A DNA stretch of 64,000 nt from Allomyces arbusculus. Lineage: Eukaryota; Blastocladiomycota; Blastocladiomycetes; Blastocladiales; Blastocladiaceae. Below are positions 31,801 through 42,313 of the stretch, in pieces; the first letter of the stretch is position 1, and each line of letters starts with the position of its first letter. Under the pieces are notes generated by a model. That model saw only the letters and a list, made by a program, of their open reading frames with translations. It was not told the origin of the DNA and searched no databases. The translations under genes and the position numbers were made by a program. The stretch covers positions 310,001 to 374,000 of the forward strand of contig JADHYV010000010.1 of the NCBI GenBank assembly GCA_027604705.1, in the 5' to 3' direction.

Positions 31801-33717
31801 GCTGAAGACATTGTCCTCGTCAATTACCCACATTTGCCACCGGTAGGGCAAAATGTGCACGATGCGTTTCCCGCGCACCGACACCTTGCGGCGCTCGAGG
31901 ACCACCGGCGCGGACGCACCCCACGCATGCGCGGTCGGCGCGTGCACGATCGCGGACGTGTAAGCGGCGAGTCGCACGGCGGGGGCCGGGCGGTACTTGC
32001 CCAGGACGTCGACCGCCCAGACGTCGCCGTTCTGGAACCCAATCCAGAGGACCGTGCCGTGTTCGGCGCGCACGTGCGAGGGTCGCCACGCCATGGCCGA
32101 GACTTTCAGGTCAGGGTGCAACAATTGCGCGACCAACCGTCCCGTACGTGCATCGTGAATGCGCGTCGCGTCCTTGTGCCCCGTGATGATCACGTCGCCG
32201 TGCGTCGCAACACACCGAACGACCGCCGACGAGTGTTTCGACGACGTCAGGATCACGTCCTCGGTCGCAGGCACGCGGGGAGCGGTACGGTTCGCGCGAT
32301 CGCTGGGGACGTGCAGCTGCAAAGTCGCCGGACCACTGGTCCCGCCATTGGACGGTGGCGGCGTCGGCGAGTTCCACGTGGTCGGGGTCGCCGGGGTCCA
32401 CGCACCCGCGGTCGTCGGTGTCGCCGGCGAACTCGCCGCGTTCGTGCCCGACGCGACGCGCGGCCGCGCAGGCAGTGGTGGCGGGCGTCGCGGAATCGCC
32501 GGTGCGCCCGCCTGGTGCAGACCGAGCCCCACGAGCGGCGAACTCGGCCCTGACCCACCCGCACGCGCCGTTGGCGGCGTCGTGACCCCGTTCGTCGCCG
32601 TCAACAGTTCAGCCACGACATGCGGTGCCGGCCGCGGGGACAATTCCGGGCGATCGGTGAGCGCGAGCGCATGCAAGTGCGCCGACGGCGACCGCGGGAG
32701 CGCTGCCGCGACGGCCGCCCCCGCCGCGCGCGAGAGGGACGACGGGCGCGGTGGGACCACCGGCGCGGCATTGGCAAGTCCACTACGTGCTTCGTGCGAC
32801 CCGTTGGCCGACGCACTCCCCGACGCGAGGAGCGAGACGAGACTGTCGGACGACCCCGTGCGCGAATGGCCCGGCGTTGAGCCGAGTCCGCGCGGCGGAA
32901 CCACGGGTTTCGTGGACGTCGGGACTGCCGGCGGACCGGCGCGCGGGTGCGGATTCGTGGGCCGTGGTGGTGGAGCACTCGCAGCAGCAGCAGCGGCAGC
33001 GGCAGCGGCTTGCTGCTCGAACAGCCCGCGACGGGCGGAAACGGACCCGACCGAGGCTGACGACGGCAGGTGCGGTGCCGGATCGGCGTCGGCGTTGGCG
33101 TCGCGCGCGGGCGAGGCGCCGCGCGAGCCGGGCCGTGGTGCGGAAGGCAATGGCGGCGGAGCGGCGCGCGGGAGAGCCAGCGCGTGAGAGACGGATCTGC
33201 GGCGCGGGGGTGGCGGCGGCGGGGCCGGGCGCGCGCGCGTGGGTCCCGACCCGGGTGCGGAGGTGCCGGGCGCAAAGAAGGGCGCGTGCGGTGCGTCGGT
33301 GTTGGGCGGTGGGGACGCGTCGGCGGATTGCCGCGAGGTGCGGAAGTCGAGGTTGGGTGCTGCAGGTGGAGCGAAGGGGATCGCAAGGTGAGCGTCCCGG
33401 ACGGCGATGGCACCAGGACCGACGCGATCACAACACAACGTACACGACGCGTGCGGCCATCCAGGAGCAGCGCGGAGCGCGCCCTCCTCGCTCGCGGCGG
33501 CATGGTGCGGCGCGGCAAACGGGTTGGGCGTGCGTGGTTGCGCGGCCGGAGGAGGTGGTTGAGCAGCTGCAGAAGCGCTGACCAGGTTGGGCGTCGACCC
33601 GCCCGTGAAGGCGATCCAGCCGGGCCGCGCGGGCGACGGCGGCGGCTGAGCGCTGTTGTCGTCGGCAAACGGGTCCGGCGGGGCCGTGTTGGCGCTGGGC
33701 GGCCAGGATGGGCGCAT
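28828..33717 (-). CDS. WD40 plus inositol-polyphosphate 5-phosphatase
   Basis: Single uninterrupted exon of 1629 residues, by far the longest in the window. Residues 1-480 are Pro/Ala/Ser-rich and disordered, with DPF and NPF tripeptides near the N-terminus (DPFAD, PNPFAAP) that in other proteins bind endocytic adaptors. About 486-1000 is a beta-propeller-like region (start SSAVVRCVATHGDVIITGH; later DWVLTGHDDGKVVVWDV). About 1040-1530 is the catalytic domain: LVCSWNLD, VIVVGFQETV, WFLGDLNYRID near 1311, PAWCDRILF near 1431 and ISDHRPIFGTY near 1518. These residues bind Mg and the phosphate. The enzyme removes the 5-phosphate from phosphoinositides or soluble inositol phosphates at membranes. 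Plants and some other eukaryotes have the same propeller plus 5-phosphatase order. It lacks the Sac1 domain of synaptojanins. Confidence 0.9.
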   Translation of the reverse strand: MRPSWPPSANTAPPDPFADDNSAQPPPSPARPGWIAFTGGSTPNLVSASAAAQPPPPAAQPRTPNPFAAPHHAAASEEGALRAAPGWPHASCTLCCDRVGPGAIAVRDAHLAIPFAPPAAPNLDFRTSRQSADASPPPNTDAPHAPFFAPGTSAPGSGPTRARPAPPPPPPRRRSVSHALALPRAAPPPLPSAPRPGSRGASPARDANADADPAPHLPSSASVGSVSARRGLFEQQAAAAAAAAAASAPPPRPTNPHPRAGPPAVPTSTKPVVPPRGLGSTPGHSRTGSSDSLVSLLASGSASANGSHEARSGLANAAPVVPPRPSSLSRAAGAAVAAALPRSPSAHLHALALTDRPELSPRPAPHVVAELLTATNGVTTPPTARAGGSGPSSPLVGLGLHQAGAPAIPRRPPPLPARPRVASGTNAASSPATPTTAGAWTPATPTTWNSPTPPPSNGGTSGPATLQLHVPSDRANRTAPRVPATEDVILTSSKHSSAVVRCVATHGDVIITGHKDATRIHDARTGRLVAQLLHPDLKVSAMAWRPSHVRAEHGTVLWIGFQNGDVWAVDVLGKYRPAPAVRLAAYTSAIVHAPTAHAWGASAPVVLERRKVSVRGKRIVHILPYRWQMWVIDEDNVFSVFENPVYSAILPADGQPPSATVADLPLMRAPFAVAPPYLSLDAKTVASFRFSPITPVATTALAAAAPTLVTSGIAATSLTTDVTADMPTATGAAPSSTTTAAANPDDADAPSMVTMTWGAIPYLWIAHAKYARVIDVFNPTMHAAHPFVVGAVHVPHGVGNISCLAATPNAEPVLTGSPPTTPPLGMRSPRARSASGATPPRPGALTPPESGGGHRRGRSLGTGMLLAGLGDSSGSLDAAVPPVPVTPPAQQQDWVLTGHDDGKVVVWDVATRTARQVVAASAYRITSLVVPRPNCVWVGLVTGKVLVYQIRVSDSAWILVKEFHAADKGKVTRLVPHTRLHQDWAAYARTAAALAPVHQVAAVAAWSDGSVVTLLDADLLDDWVGAQLKRREPLFAEYTDLSVLVCSWNLDASAPRDITAQAPSVLADFGGSRAAPVPLPRSRGASADELPPSPAARAQSMAAAPLARLEDWVGQAKQRTGRAPDVIVVGFQETVNLEDKKKQARTFLTYKKAKTPTATAHEKQHRMWTDAVTDAVRAAHAGGGGGGWPESYADGRDEYKLVVTQFMVGLALLVYVRVDVASSARLDLVEAHDVKTGMGGYHGNKGALVARLCIDDTSLCFVVAHLAAGQDDLSARNKNAHAILDSTRFNRTGDKFVYAADGRYIADHHHVWFLGDLNYRIDTDRARLVAQIDQARLAQGGPGARPLEADPDFLSSLSNGTPAAVARAHAAATSRWQDIWAADQLVKMRRSRHPAFALAGFAEGPLAFVPTYKYDTGVNADIWDSSEKQRAPAWCDRILFMSQVASRPASAEAETEGNEWWASADSLVETLPVTPPDDPAFQTDAFGFVPVVPDSDRDAANAVLANRGIVCTAYGRMEARISDHRPIFGTYLARGKREDPGRRAHVRSAVLARARARTLHALWAPAFRGRARHLGFRPEIVERAIARATAEFANVGLGADPDATLDAAWDAMWVEQARAVCVEQGAWTA

Positions 33718-34436
33718 GGCGGCGGATCGATGGGCGAATTGGTGGGCAGCAGGCGCGCGCGGCGGGGCGGCGCGCCGCGGTTGGGTGGCGGGCCAGTCGC
33801 GCAGCGTGGTAAGGTCGACGGGCAGAGCTACGGTCGATCTCGGCGCCGAGGTGCTGCTGCTGCTGCTGCTGTTGCTGCTGACGTCGGCGCCGTCGAGGGC
33901 GTCGCGGTCGTGGGCAGCTCGTCGGCCGTGGCGGGGTGGTGGTGCAGGAGACCCGCTTCGCGTCGACGCTGCCGAGCGGTGCTGCGGCGCGCGCGCGCGC
34001 AGACACGTGTGCCGCCTGCCACGTGCATCGTCTCAGCCCGCATGCGCGTGTGGCGCTGATTCAGGCATCCGATGCCTCTGTCGCACAGGGCAGCTGCCTG
34101 CGTCGCCCCGTGGCGCGCGGCGTGCGCGAGGCGTCCCTGCACGCAACCTGAGCCGCCGTTTCACCTGTCTCCGCCGCCCTCGTGTCACCATCTCACCACT
34201 CCCTCGACACCCCGCGCGCCGTGCAATCGGGCGCCATTCCGTCGTGCCCATCGCGGGCCGGCTCGCGCGCCCAGCCTGCTCGCGTTTTCTGTAACTTGCT
34301 GCACCTGAACCTGACTGCCTGCAAGGCGCACCCGCTCTACTTCCACGCCCGACAGCGGCCACTAGACCCGCAACCAACGCTGCGCACCCATCGCGCGCAA
34401 CTTCACCGCCGCGCACCTCTCCCACAGGCCGCCGCC
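33718..34436. promoter_or_regulatory. Bidirectional promoter region, 5-phosphatase (-) / ABC transporter (+)
   Basis: 720 nt between two divergently transcribed genes. It has a GCTGCT-rich run near 33850-33880. No TATA-like or factor site can be defended. Confidence 0.4.
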
Positions 34437-37400
34437 ATGTCTGCCAGCGTCCCGCTGACGCGCCTGCCGACGGCACCTGCGGCTTCGGCGGCGCCCAAGC
34501 CGTCCACGGCCGCCGATGTGGGCAAGCGCGCCAACGATCCACCCAGCAACACGACGTCGACCAACTCCAACTCGACCACCTCGCTCGCGCCGTCACCCTC
34601 GTCCTGCCCCGTCTGCCCGTCATGCTTCACGTGCGCGACTGAAGGCTGCCTCAATTTCGGCCAATGCAAGAATGGCGCCTGCCAGTGCGCGCCCGGCCTC
34701 GGAGGGAAAGACTGTTCGCTTGCGACCTGCAACTCGACCAACGTCCCCGCTGACCTGCGCGCGCCCAGGCCGGACCGCGCCGACTGCCACTGCGACGACG
34801 GGTTTGCCGGCACGCACTGCAACGTGTGCTACACCGACGCGGCCTGTTCGTCGACCGCGACCGTCCCAACCGCCGAGCGCCGCGACGGCGAACCTCGCAT
34901 CTGTAACCGCACGCCGCGCGTCTTCAAGTCGGGGCACCTGCAGTGCGAAGTCACCTCGACCGAAGTGAAATCGCTCTACCCGGGCCAGATTGACCTGACC
35001 ATGAACCGCAACCTGGTCTCCAAATCCGGGCTTGCGTCGCTATGGATCAAGAAGGTCCTACAATTCACGTGCCAGTTCAGCCAGTGCACGACGACCGTCG
35101 AGAAACCCGGCACGCTCGACGCCGCCGACCAATGGACGTGTTCGTCGATTCAGTGCAAGTGCATTGCCCGCACCGACATGTGCGGCGGCGGGTCCTCGCT
35201 CGACCTGACCTCTGCGCTGCAGGCCGTGACGGGTCCGTTTGTCCTGACCTGCCCGCTCGCCGACTCTAACGGCGCGCTCATCGGCACCAACGCCTCGCTC
35301 GCGCAAGTCGCCGACAAAACGGTCAACGGCAAGACCTCGCGCGAATGGACGAACGGGTCGAAATGCTCGTTCCGGCTCGGTGGCGCGCTCGATATGCTGA
35401 TTCCGAACGGGATCAAGCTCGAGAACTGCATGCACGGCGAATGCGCGTACCCGGCCGACGCGCCTGCCGACGTGCTCGCCTCGGCCTCGTCGTCCTGGTC
35501 GGCGGGCGAAATTGCGGGGGTCAGTGTCGTCGGCGCGCTGCTCGTCTTGGTCCTGGCATTGCTTGCACTCGCGTTCCGGCAGCGCGCGCAGTACCGCGCG
35601 CGCGCGATTCCGAAACCGGCGCGCGGGCTCGAGTACACATTTGCCGACGTGCGGTACGTGCTGGGCGACAAGGTGGTGCTGGACCGGGTTGCGGGCACAT
35701 TGCCGACGGGGTCGCTGACGGCGATCATGGGGCCGTCCGGGGCGGGCAAGTCGTCACTGTTGGATATCTTGGCGCACAAGCCGAAGCGCGGGACCGTGGC
35801 CGCGCGGTTCGAGCTGGACGGAGCGCAGATCGAGTTTGGCAACAAGAAGTTGCGACACGCGCTTGGGTTTGTCGACCAGGAGGACGTGCTCGTGCCGTGG
35901 TTGACAGTCGAGGAAGCGCTCTGGTTTGTCGCCGATATGCGTTTGCCGGAGGCGACGCCGCATGCTGCCAAGGCCGCGGTGATTGACCAGGTGTTGACTG
36001 ACTTGAACTTGGCGCATATTCGGACCGCGAGGATTGGCGGTGCGGGTTACTTTCGAGGGATTTCTGGTGGCGAGCGGCGGCGCGTCTCGATTGCGGTGGA
36101 GTTGGTCACGAGTCCAGCGATCTTGTTCCTCGACGAGCCCACGTCCGGGCTTGATTCACACGCGGCGCACAAGTTGCTCGAGATTCTGGCCGACTTGGCG
36201 CACCGGCAGGGCAAGACGATCGTGTGCACGATTCACCAGCCGCGGTCGGACGTGTATGCGCTGTTTGATCGCGTCATGCTCTTGACGCGCGGGCGCGTGC
36301 TTTACCACGGCGCCGCGGTCGCGGCCAAGGATTACTTTGAGCGGCAGGGGCATACGTGCCCGCTCTACTACAATGTTCGTTTCTTTGTTCTTGGCAGCGA
36401 TGCTGTGGTTTGTTGCGCGACCCTGACAGCCCTTTTGCGCGAGTGTAGGTTGCTGATTTCTTGCTCGACATGGCCGTTGCCAGCGAGCACCGCGACCAGC
36501 AGCTCGCGGCCGTCGGGATCGAGGCCCTCAACGAACCCGAGTCCCCGCGCACGGCCAAGCCCTTGCTCGAGATGCACCGCGACGACTCGGCGACGACCGC
36601 GCTCGACGCCGATGCGGCACTCGACTCGACCGCGACCACGACGGCGCTCAACGCGACCCCGGCGCGCACCGTCTCTGACGCGAGCAGTTCGGCGTCATCG
36701 GCGATACTCGCCATGGACGGCGGGTACCAAGTGTCCTACCTGACACAAGTGACCAAACTTCTCGCGCGCAACGGCAAGTGCCTTGTGCGCAATCCGCGGC
36801 TGCTGATTGGGCACAACGTCCTGGCGGTGATTTTGGGCGTGATTATTGGGCTGCTCTATTTCCAGGCGCCTGTGACGATTGCCGGACTACAGAACCGCAT
36901 CGGGAGCGTGTTCTTCTTGCAGGCGCTCGTGGCATTTGCGGCACTTTCGGCGCTCGGGTCGTTGGCCGAGGAACGGTTGCTTTTCATGCGCGAGCGCGGG
37001 AATGCGTGCTATAAGCCGTCTGCGTTCTTTGTGAGCAAGTTGGTGCTGGATGTGGTGCCACTGCGCATCGTACGTGTTTCGCTCGAAGTATTTCTCGCAT
37101 GGTCTCGTTTGCACCGAAGTGACCGTTGCGTGGAACCGATCCTTAGATACCAACACTGCTCATGAGCACGATCGCCTACTTCCTGATCGGCTTCCAGGCA
37201 TCGGCCTCGCACTTTATCAAATTTGCCGGCGTCATGATGCTCTTCAGCGTCGTCGCGACCCTGCTGTGCATGGCCTGCGCCGCCGTCCTGCGTGACGTCG
37301 CCACGGCCACTCTTGTGTCCGCCATGACGACGCTCTTCACGATGCTGCTCGGCGGCGTGTTGCTCAACGCCAACGCCCTGCCGCCCGCCGCGCGGTGGCT

Positions 37401-37647
37401 GCCGTACCTGTCGGTCTTCCGGTACGCGACCGAGGCGCTGGCGGTCAATGAAGTCGATGGGATCGTGGTGCACGATACGTTCAACGGCGTGGAAGTGAAC
37501 TTGTCCGGGATCACGATTGTCGATTCAATTTTCGGGTTCAGGAGGGGGTCGTACCTCCGGGATTTGTTGGTGTTGGTCGGGATGAATGTGGTATTGCTCG
37601 TGGGGGTCGGCGCGCTGATCGTGTTCAAGATGCGCGAGGTGCGGTGA
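34437..37647 (+). CDS. ADP1: ABCG-family half transporter with Cys-rich extracellular domain (ADP1-like)
   Basis: Three exons: 34437-36374, 36449-37069 and 37147-37647; 1019 residues. N-terminal ~350 residues hold a Cys-rich EGF-like part (CFTCATEGCLNFGQC, then CQCAPGLGGKDC and CHCDDGFAGTHC) and NxT/NxS sites. Then comes a TM segment at about 357-380, an ATP-binding domain with Walker A GPSGAGKSS (~431), signature ISGGERRRVS (~542), Walker B ILFLDEPTSGLDS (~561) and switch His in TIHQPRSD. The C-terminal membrane domain has about six helices. The order (extracellular EGF-like, TM, ABC, TMD) matches yeast Adp1 and other ABCG half transporters, which work as dimers; substrate unknown. No signal peptide is visible before the EGF part, though topology requires export of it. 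The first intron starts GTTCGT, unlike most here. Confidence 0.88.
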
Positions 37648-40036
37648 GGTGGGGCCGGTGCGCGGCCCATAGCGCGAGGTTTTTTTTTTTTTTTTTTTTT
37701 TTCTGTGGGTGGGTGGAGGGTATCGCGTTTTGTGAAGCTTTGCTTGCATCGAGCTGTGGCTGTTGCTGTGAAAATAGATTTTTGTTGTTCATCACGTTGG
37801 TGGGATTCCATTCCTGATGCTCGATACGCTCGTCCTTTACGTTTGATTGATGGATAAACGCATTGTTGGTTTCCTCGACGAGCCCATTCGTCGACCCTTG
37901 GCTGCAGCCTCTGGTTGGGGGGAGAACATGCTTCTTGGCGAATGCATAGGTGCACGTTTATTGTGGCTCTTCAATTTCATTCCGATGCTCGACGATTCAT
38001 TTTTGATTTGTGTTTTGTGCACGTCGGCGGCCGCTCCGCCCACTTGCAAAGAGCTTTTGTGAAATTCAATTTGATGCATGAATGGTCGACCTGTAGGCCC
38101 CTTTTCCCCTTTTGCACTCTGTTTTGTGTCGTGACCGCTCCTGCCTGCGAAATAGGATGGCTTTCTATTTATCTTTCTCCAGCAATCTCTCTCCGGCTAT
38201 CACTTGTCCTATCGAGTAGGCAAGCAGATGTGAACCATGGTTGGCCAAGTCTGCAATGCTTCAGTGTGAGAATGACCATTTCCTACTTGCAAAATTGTTG
38301 GCATGGAAACCACCTGAAGTTGCCACTGTCCTCTATTCTCCCAAATCATCACATGCGTTTGGAAGCGCGGACATGCCTTGAGACATCCATCCATCCATGC
38401 CGTGGTTCGGACTCCTAAGAAGTGATCTGGGAACTGCACTTTCTCATTACATTCTCGCACAGTCATGCCATCGCTTTCTTATTTTTGAGACCACACAGCA
38501 TCAAACCGACAAACCAACCCCTCAAACCAAATGTACTCACGATCGCTCCACATCCATACCTCCGCCTTTACTTTTCATACATATTTATTCACACGCATGC
38601 TAATCCGATAGCCATGGCGAAAGAAGATTATTTTGTTTGGCGATTTCCTTTTGGGGGGCACAGACAGAAAGACGGTTCGACCAACAAGAGAAAACAGGGG
38701 CCCAAAACAAAATCGCCAACACAACGAAGTATCAAGAACGGTCGAACACATTGATGAGGAAGACGGTGTGCAAGACGGTAAATCCGGTGCAATCAGGACG
38801 ATGCAGAAGAATTGGAATTGTCATCACTGCTGCCAGCATAACTGCTGCCACCATCTGCACCGTGATCCGCACCCTTGGCTTTGGTCGACTTGCCAGACTC
38901 TGCCGACGATTGCCTCGCACTTGTACGCAACCGCTCGAGCGCTTGGTCCTTGGCGGTCCGACCTGGCAATGCCCAACGCGCTGCTGGTGCTTGCGCCGTC
39001 TTAGTGGATGCGCCAGCCCTGGACTTGGTGGTCATTGTTACCATTGGTCTGGATCATCGCACTGCATGTCCCACGTCTCAATCTTGTCCCGAATGTAACT
39101 GGGCGGAACGTTGCCGGCGAGAATGTTGTGTACCTGGGCATTGGTGGCCTCAAAGGCGGTAATAAGCTCGAGTGTCTGAGGTTACAGCACGAATGCCTGA
39201 GAAACTGTCGAGCTTGAGGTTCTTGCGCTTGAAGGCATGAAACTCGTTAAAACCCCTGCTGCGCCACCGCTGAATTTGGTGCTGTTCGGGTTGGTGACAG
39301 AGTGCCTGGTGCGATGCTTGGCCTTGCACTTAGTGTCATTGCGTCCGGATCTCTCCTCATGCACAGCAAGTGTTGATCAAAGGCACCAATAGCGATCATT
39401 CAAAGGACCTCGAAGCCAGACTAGATCTAACCAGAATATAGAAATACAATGTGTTGATTATTGAGCGAGTTATTCTCTCACTGGGGGTTGTGAGGGGCAT
39501 GAGCGGTGCCATCAAAGGTGTCTGCGATGGCTGCAGTGGACAGGAAAGTGGTGGGTCAGCACGAGCATCCCACCCTTTCCTCTTCCACGAAACATTTCAG
39601 GTGCCCAGTTTCCTCATTTATCTCGAACGTCGTCTTCCCGAACTCTCGTTGTTACTACGCGCCGACCACTCGGCATTGTTAGATGTTTTCATGGTGGTTC
39701 ATAGCGCTACACTAACTCGCTGCGAAGCCCGGCATCGATGTGGCGAGCAACTGGACTCTATGCACTTGGACCAGCAGAACAGACTGTGTTTGAGCCGGCG
39801 CGGCAATTAAGCAGGGGCAGGTAGTCGTTCCCCGTGTCAGCCTGCATCTCGCGTCGCTGGTTCCAGGGTCGCAACCTCGACTGTGTGTTTGTTGTCCAAC
39901 GAAACAGCTGGTGAGGAAAAAAATTCCAGTTGCCGACACGTACTATGAATTATGTAAAGCAACGACACATTCCAAGTCTCTTCACCGCTCCGACAGTCCG
40001 CGACGTCAGCCGTGCAATCCGTGGCCTCGACCACGC
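37648..40036. other. Gene-poor region with decayed coding fragments
   Basis: 2.4 kb between convergent genes. It begins with the T23 tract. The minus strand around 38793-39300 reads protein-like in two phases (VPPSYIRDKIETWDMQCD; FNEFHAFKRKN; SGIRAVTSD) with stops between, suggesting a decayed gene of unknown family. Nothing intact. Confidence 0.4.
37680..37702. repeat. T23 homopolymer tract
   Basis: Run of 23 T starting 33 nt after the ABC transporter stop codon; same length as the tract at 10376-10398. Confidence 0.9.
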
Positions 40037-41919
40037 TCAGAACCACTTCTTGTCCTGCACGTAGTAATCGAGCACCACGTCGTCGCCCGAATGCAACTTG
40101 CGCACCGCCCTCGGATCCCGACACCCTTTCACCACCCATCCGCCCGGGACCGCACGCTTGACGAACCGTCCCCGCGGCAATCCCACCGGCCGCGCCCCCA
40201 AATTCCGCGGATCCACGCGCGAAATGCACATGCCTTCCACATCGTACCCGCGCTCGTGCACGTGCACCTCACTTGCGCGACCCAGGAGCACCACCTCGTT
40301 GCGGCGCGCCGTCGCGTATGCCCACCCACCCGCTGCCGGTTGACGCGCGGGTGCGCCTGGGTCGAGCGTGCCCGGAACGACCCGCGGGCCACCCGCAACG
40401 CGGTCGTGAGCGACGAGGTCGCACCGAATCCGGAACGGGTGCCGCGTCCCGCACGTGCACGTACTGTGCTGTTGCAGGAGCACCGCAGCGGCTGCACGGT
40501 TGGCACCTCCGACGTGAACGCGGCGCGGGAGAGCGTGCGGGGTCGAGACGTGGTTAGTGGAGAGGGCGGCGGCGGTGATGCGGTCGACGAGAGCCGGTGG
40601 CCAGGTGCCGGAAAGAATAATGTCCGAAACGTGCGCAAGCGTGGACGCCGGGTCGGTTTCGAGGTGTGCGACCCATGCGCGCGCGACGCGATCGGCCGTG
40701 GACTCGCCGTTGGCGTCGAAGACGGGTCTACCATCGCCAGCGTCGCAGACGGGTCCGAGCGCGGCGCCAGGCACTTCCTTGACAAAGTCGCCGACGGGCA
40801 CGACCATCGTGTTGGCCGTGAAACACGTGCTCGTGTAGTCGGCAAACAGGACCGTCAATGGCGCGCGCAGACACTCGGCTGTCTGGTCCAGCGCGTGCGC
40901 GTGCACCGCGCCAAACTCGCGATAGACGGCGCGGAACAAATCGACTTGGCCCGGCAGCACATGTAAGATTTGCTTGAGGCCGGCCTCGAGCCCGGACGCT
41001 GCGTATGCGTGCGAGATCACGGCCACGACGCTGCGCACGCGTGGCATCCCTGGGTTGGGTGCGAGAATGGCGTCGACGGCGTGGATGACGCGTGCGAGGT
41101 AGATGGCGAGAAGCTGGTACGCTGATGCGGTCGCGATGCGGCGCAGGTCGGCGGGCTTGTGATTCAGGTGCCAGTACCCGCGCACGTCGGCGATGCCGGC
41201 AGCTTGCAGGGTCGCGCGCGGGATCGGGCCGCGGAAGGTGGCGATGGAGGTGGGCGCCGTTTCCCATGCGTGCACGAGATAGGTCCAGGTCCGGGTTGTC
41301 GGCGTGTCGTGAATGCGGAAGTAGCTGCCGTTGGTTGCGGGGAAGGCAGAATGGAGCCCCGTCGTATGCTCGACAAGGGTGCAGATGCGGAAGGACGGGG
41401 TTGCTGCGGCATGGTCCTCGACCAGACAGGTGGGGAAGGACAGGAACTCGATGGCTTGGGTGGTGGCGTTGTAGTAGCTGACTGTGGTCTCGGTGTTGTC
41501 CATATTGAGTGCTAGGGGCAATGGAATGGTTGGTCAGAGATGGATGAGAGCTGAAATGGTGCAGAATGCGATTCATCCGTACCGACGAGATGGCCGCGCT
41601 TGGTCACATCCCACAGCTTGACGGGTGCGTGCGGCTCGTCGGCAATGTTGGACATGTCGCTTGGCGAGCCGGCATGGTCGTGGCCATGGTGGTGGTCGCC
41701 ATGTGCGGTCACACTCGTAATCGCCAGCAGGAACGTGGCTGCGACGATGGTGTACGATGCTCGGGCGATCCACTCCGCGCTGGCTTTACTGGTACGGCCT
41801 GATTGTTTTCTACCTGTGCGGGTGTTCAGAGGAAAGGGGGTTCGTGCTGGTAACAAAATGCTTGGTCCATGGTGGTTGACAGTGGCGTCGGTGGCCGCGG
41901 AGTGGTCTCGGCGGATCAT
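40037..41919 (-). CDS. Secreted or membrane-anchored His-rich protein of unknown family
   Basis: Two exons: 41583-41919 and 40037-41511, with a 71-nt intron (GTACGG start, CTCTGAC branch site); 603 residues. The join GHLV-ALNMDNTE is in phase. Residues ~55-72 are hydrophobic (ASYTIVAATFLLAITSVTA) and are followed at once by HGDHHHGHDHAG, a metal-binding-like His cluster at the new N-terminus if cleaved. The long stretch before the hydrophobic part is unusual for a cleaved signal, so the start may be wrong or the segment may be an anchor. The ~500-residue luminal part has NxT/NxS sites (YYNATTQ, TNGSYF), several Cys, and motifs such as FRIHDTPTTRTWTYLVHAW and CTCGTRHPF. The C-terminus is beta-rich with DDVVLDYYVQDKKWF. 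I do not recognise a family. It may be an extracellular protein or enzyme. Confidence 0.7.
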
Positions 41920-42313
41920 CTTGCCCGTTTACCACAAATCACGAAGCTTGGGTGCTTGTAGCGTGGATCCAGCGCGCGGCGAGGCGGATTGAGGGCCGGG
42001 CCGACGCCGCGTGCGACGCGGTCGAGGTGGAAGCGCGAGACACTCATGATCGTGCGCTTCAAGACCCCATGGCTTGCACGTGCATGTCTCGCACTCAGAA
42101 AAAGGTGCGAAAAGGTAGGCCTGCCATACATTTCCGCGCCACGTGCGCTTCACTTCCACCCGGAAAACCTTGCTTGCGGGCCAGGCCGGGCCGTGTTCAC
42201 CACCACACACACGAGAGGGCGCCATCACCGTCGTCAACACGCTGCTGCTGCTGCTTCGCTCCTTGTTGCTGTCGCTGCTGCCACCACCACCACCGCCGAC
42301 CCGCACGCCGACC
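41920..42313. promoter_or_regulatory. Divergent promoter region, His-rich gene (-) / Cox4 (+)
   Basis: About 390 nt between two divergent starts. CTGCTG repeats at 42240-42270 precede the Cox4 ATG. No specific element recognised. Confidence 0.35.
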
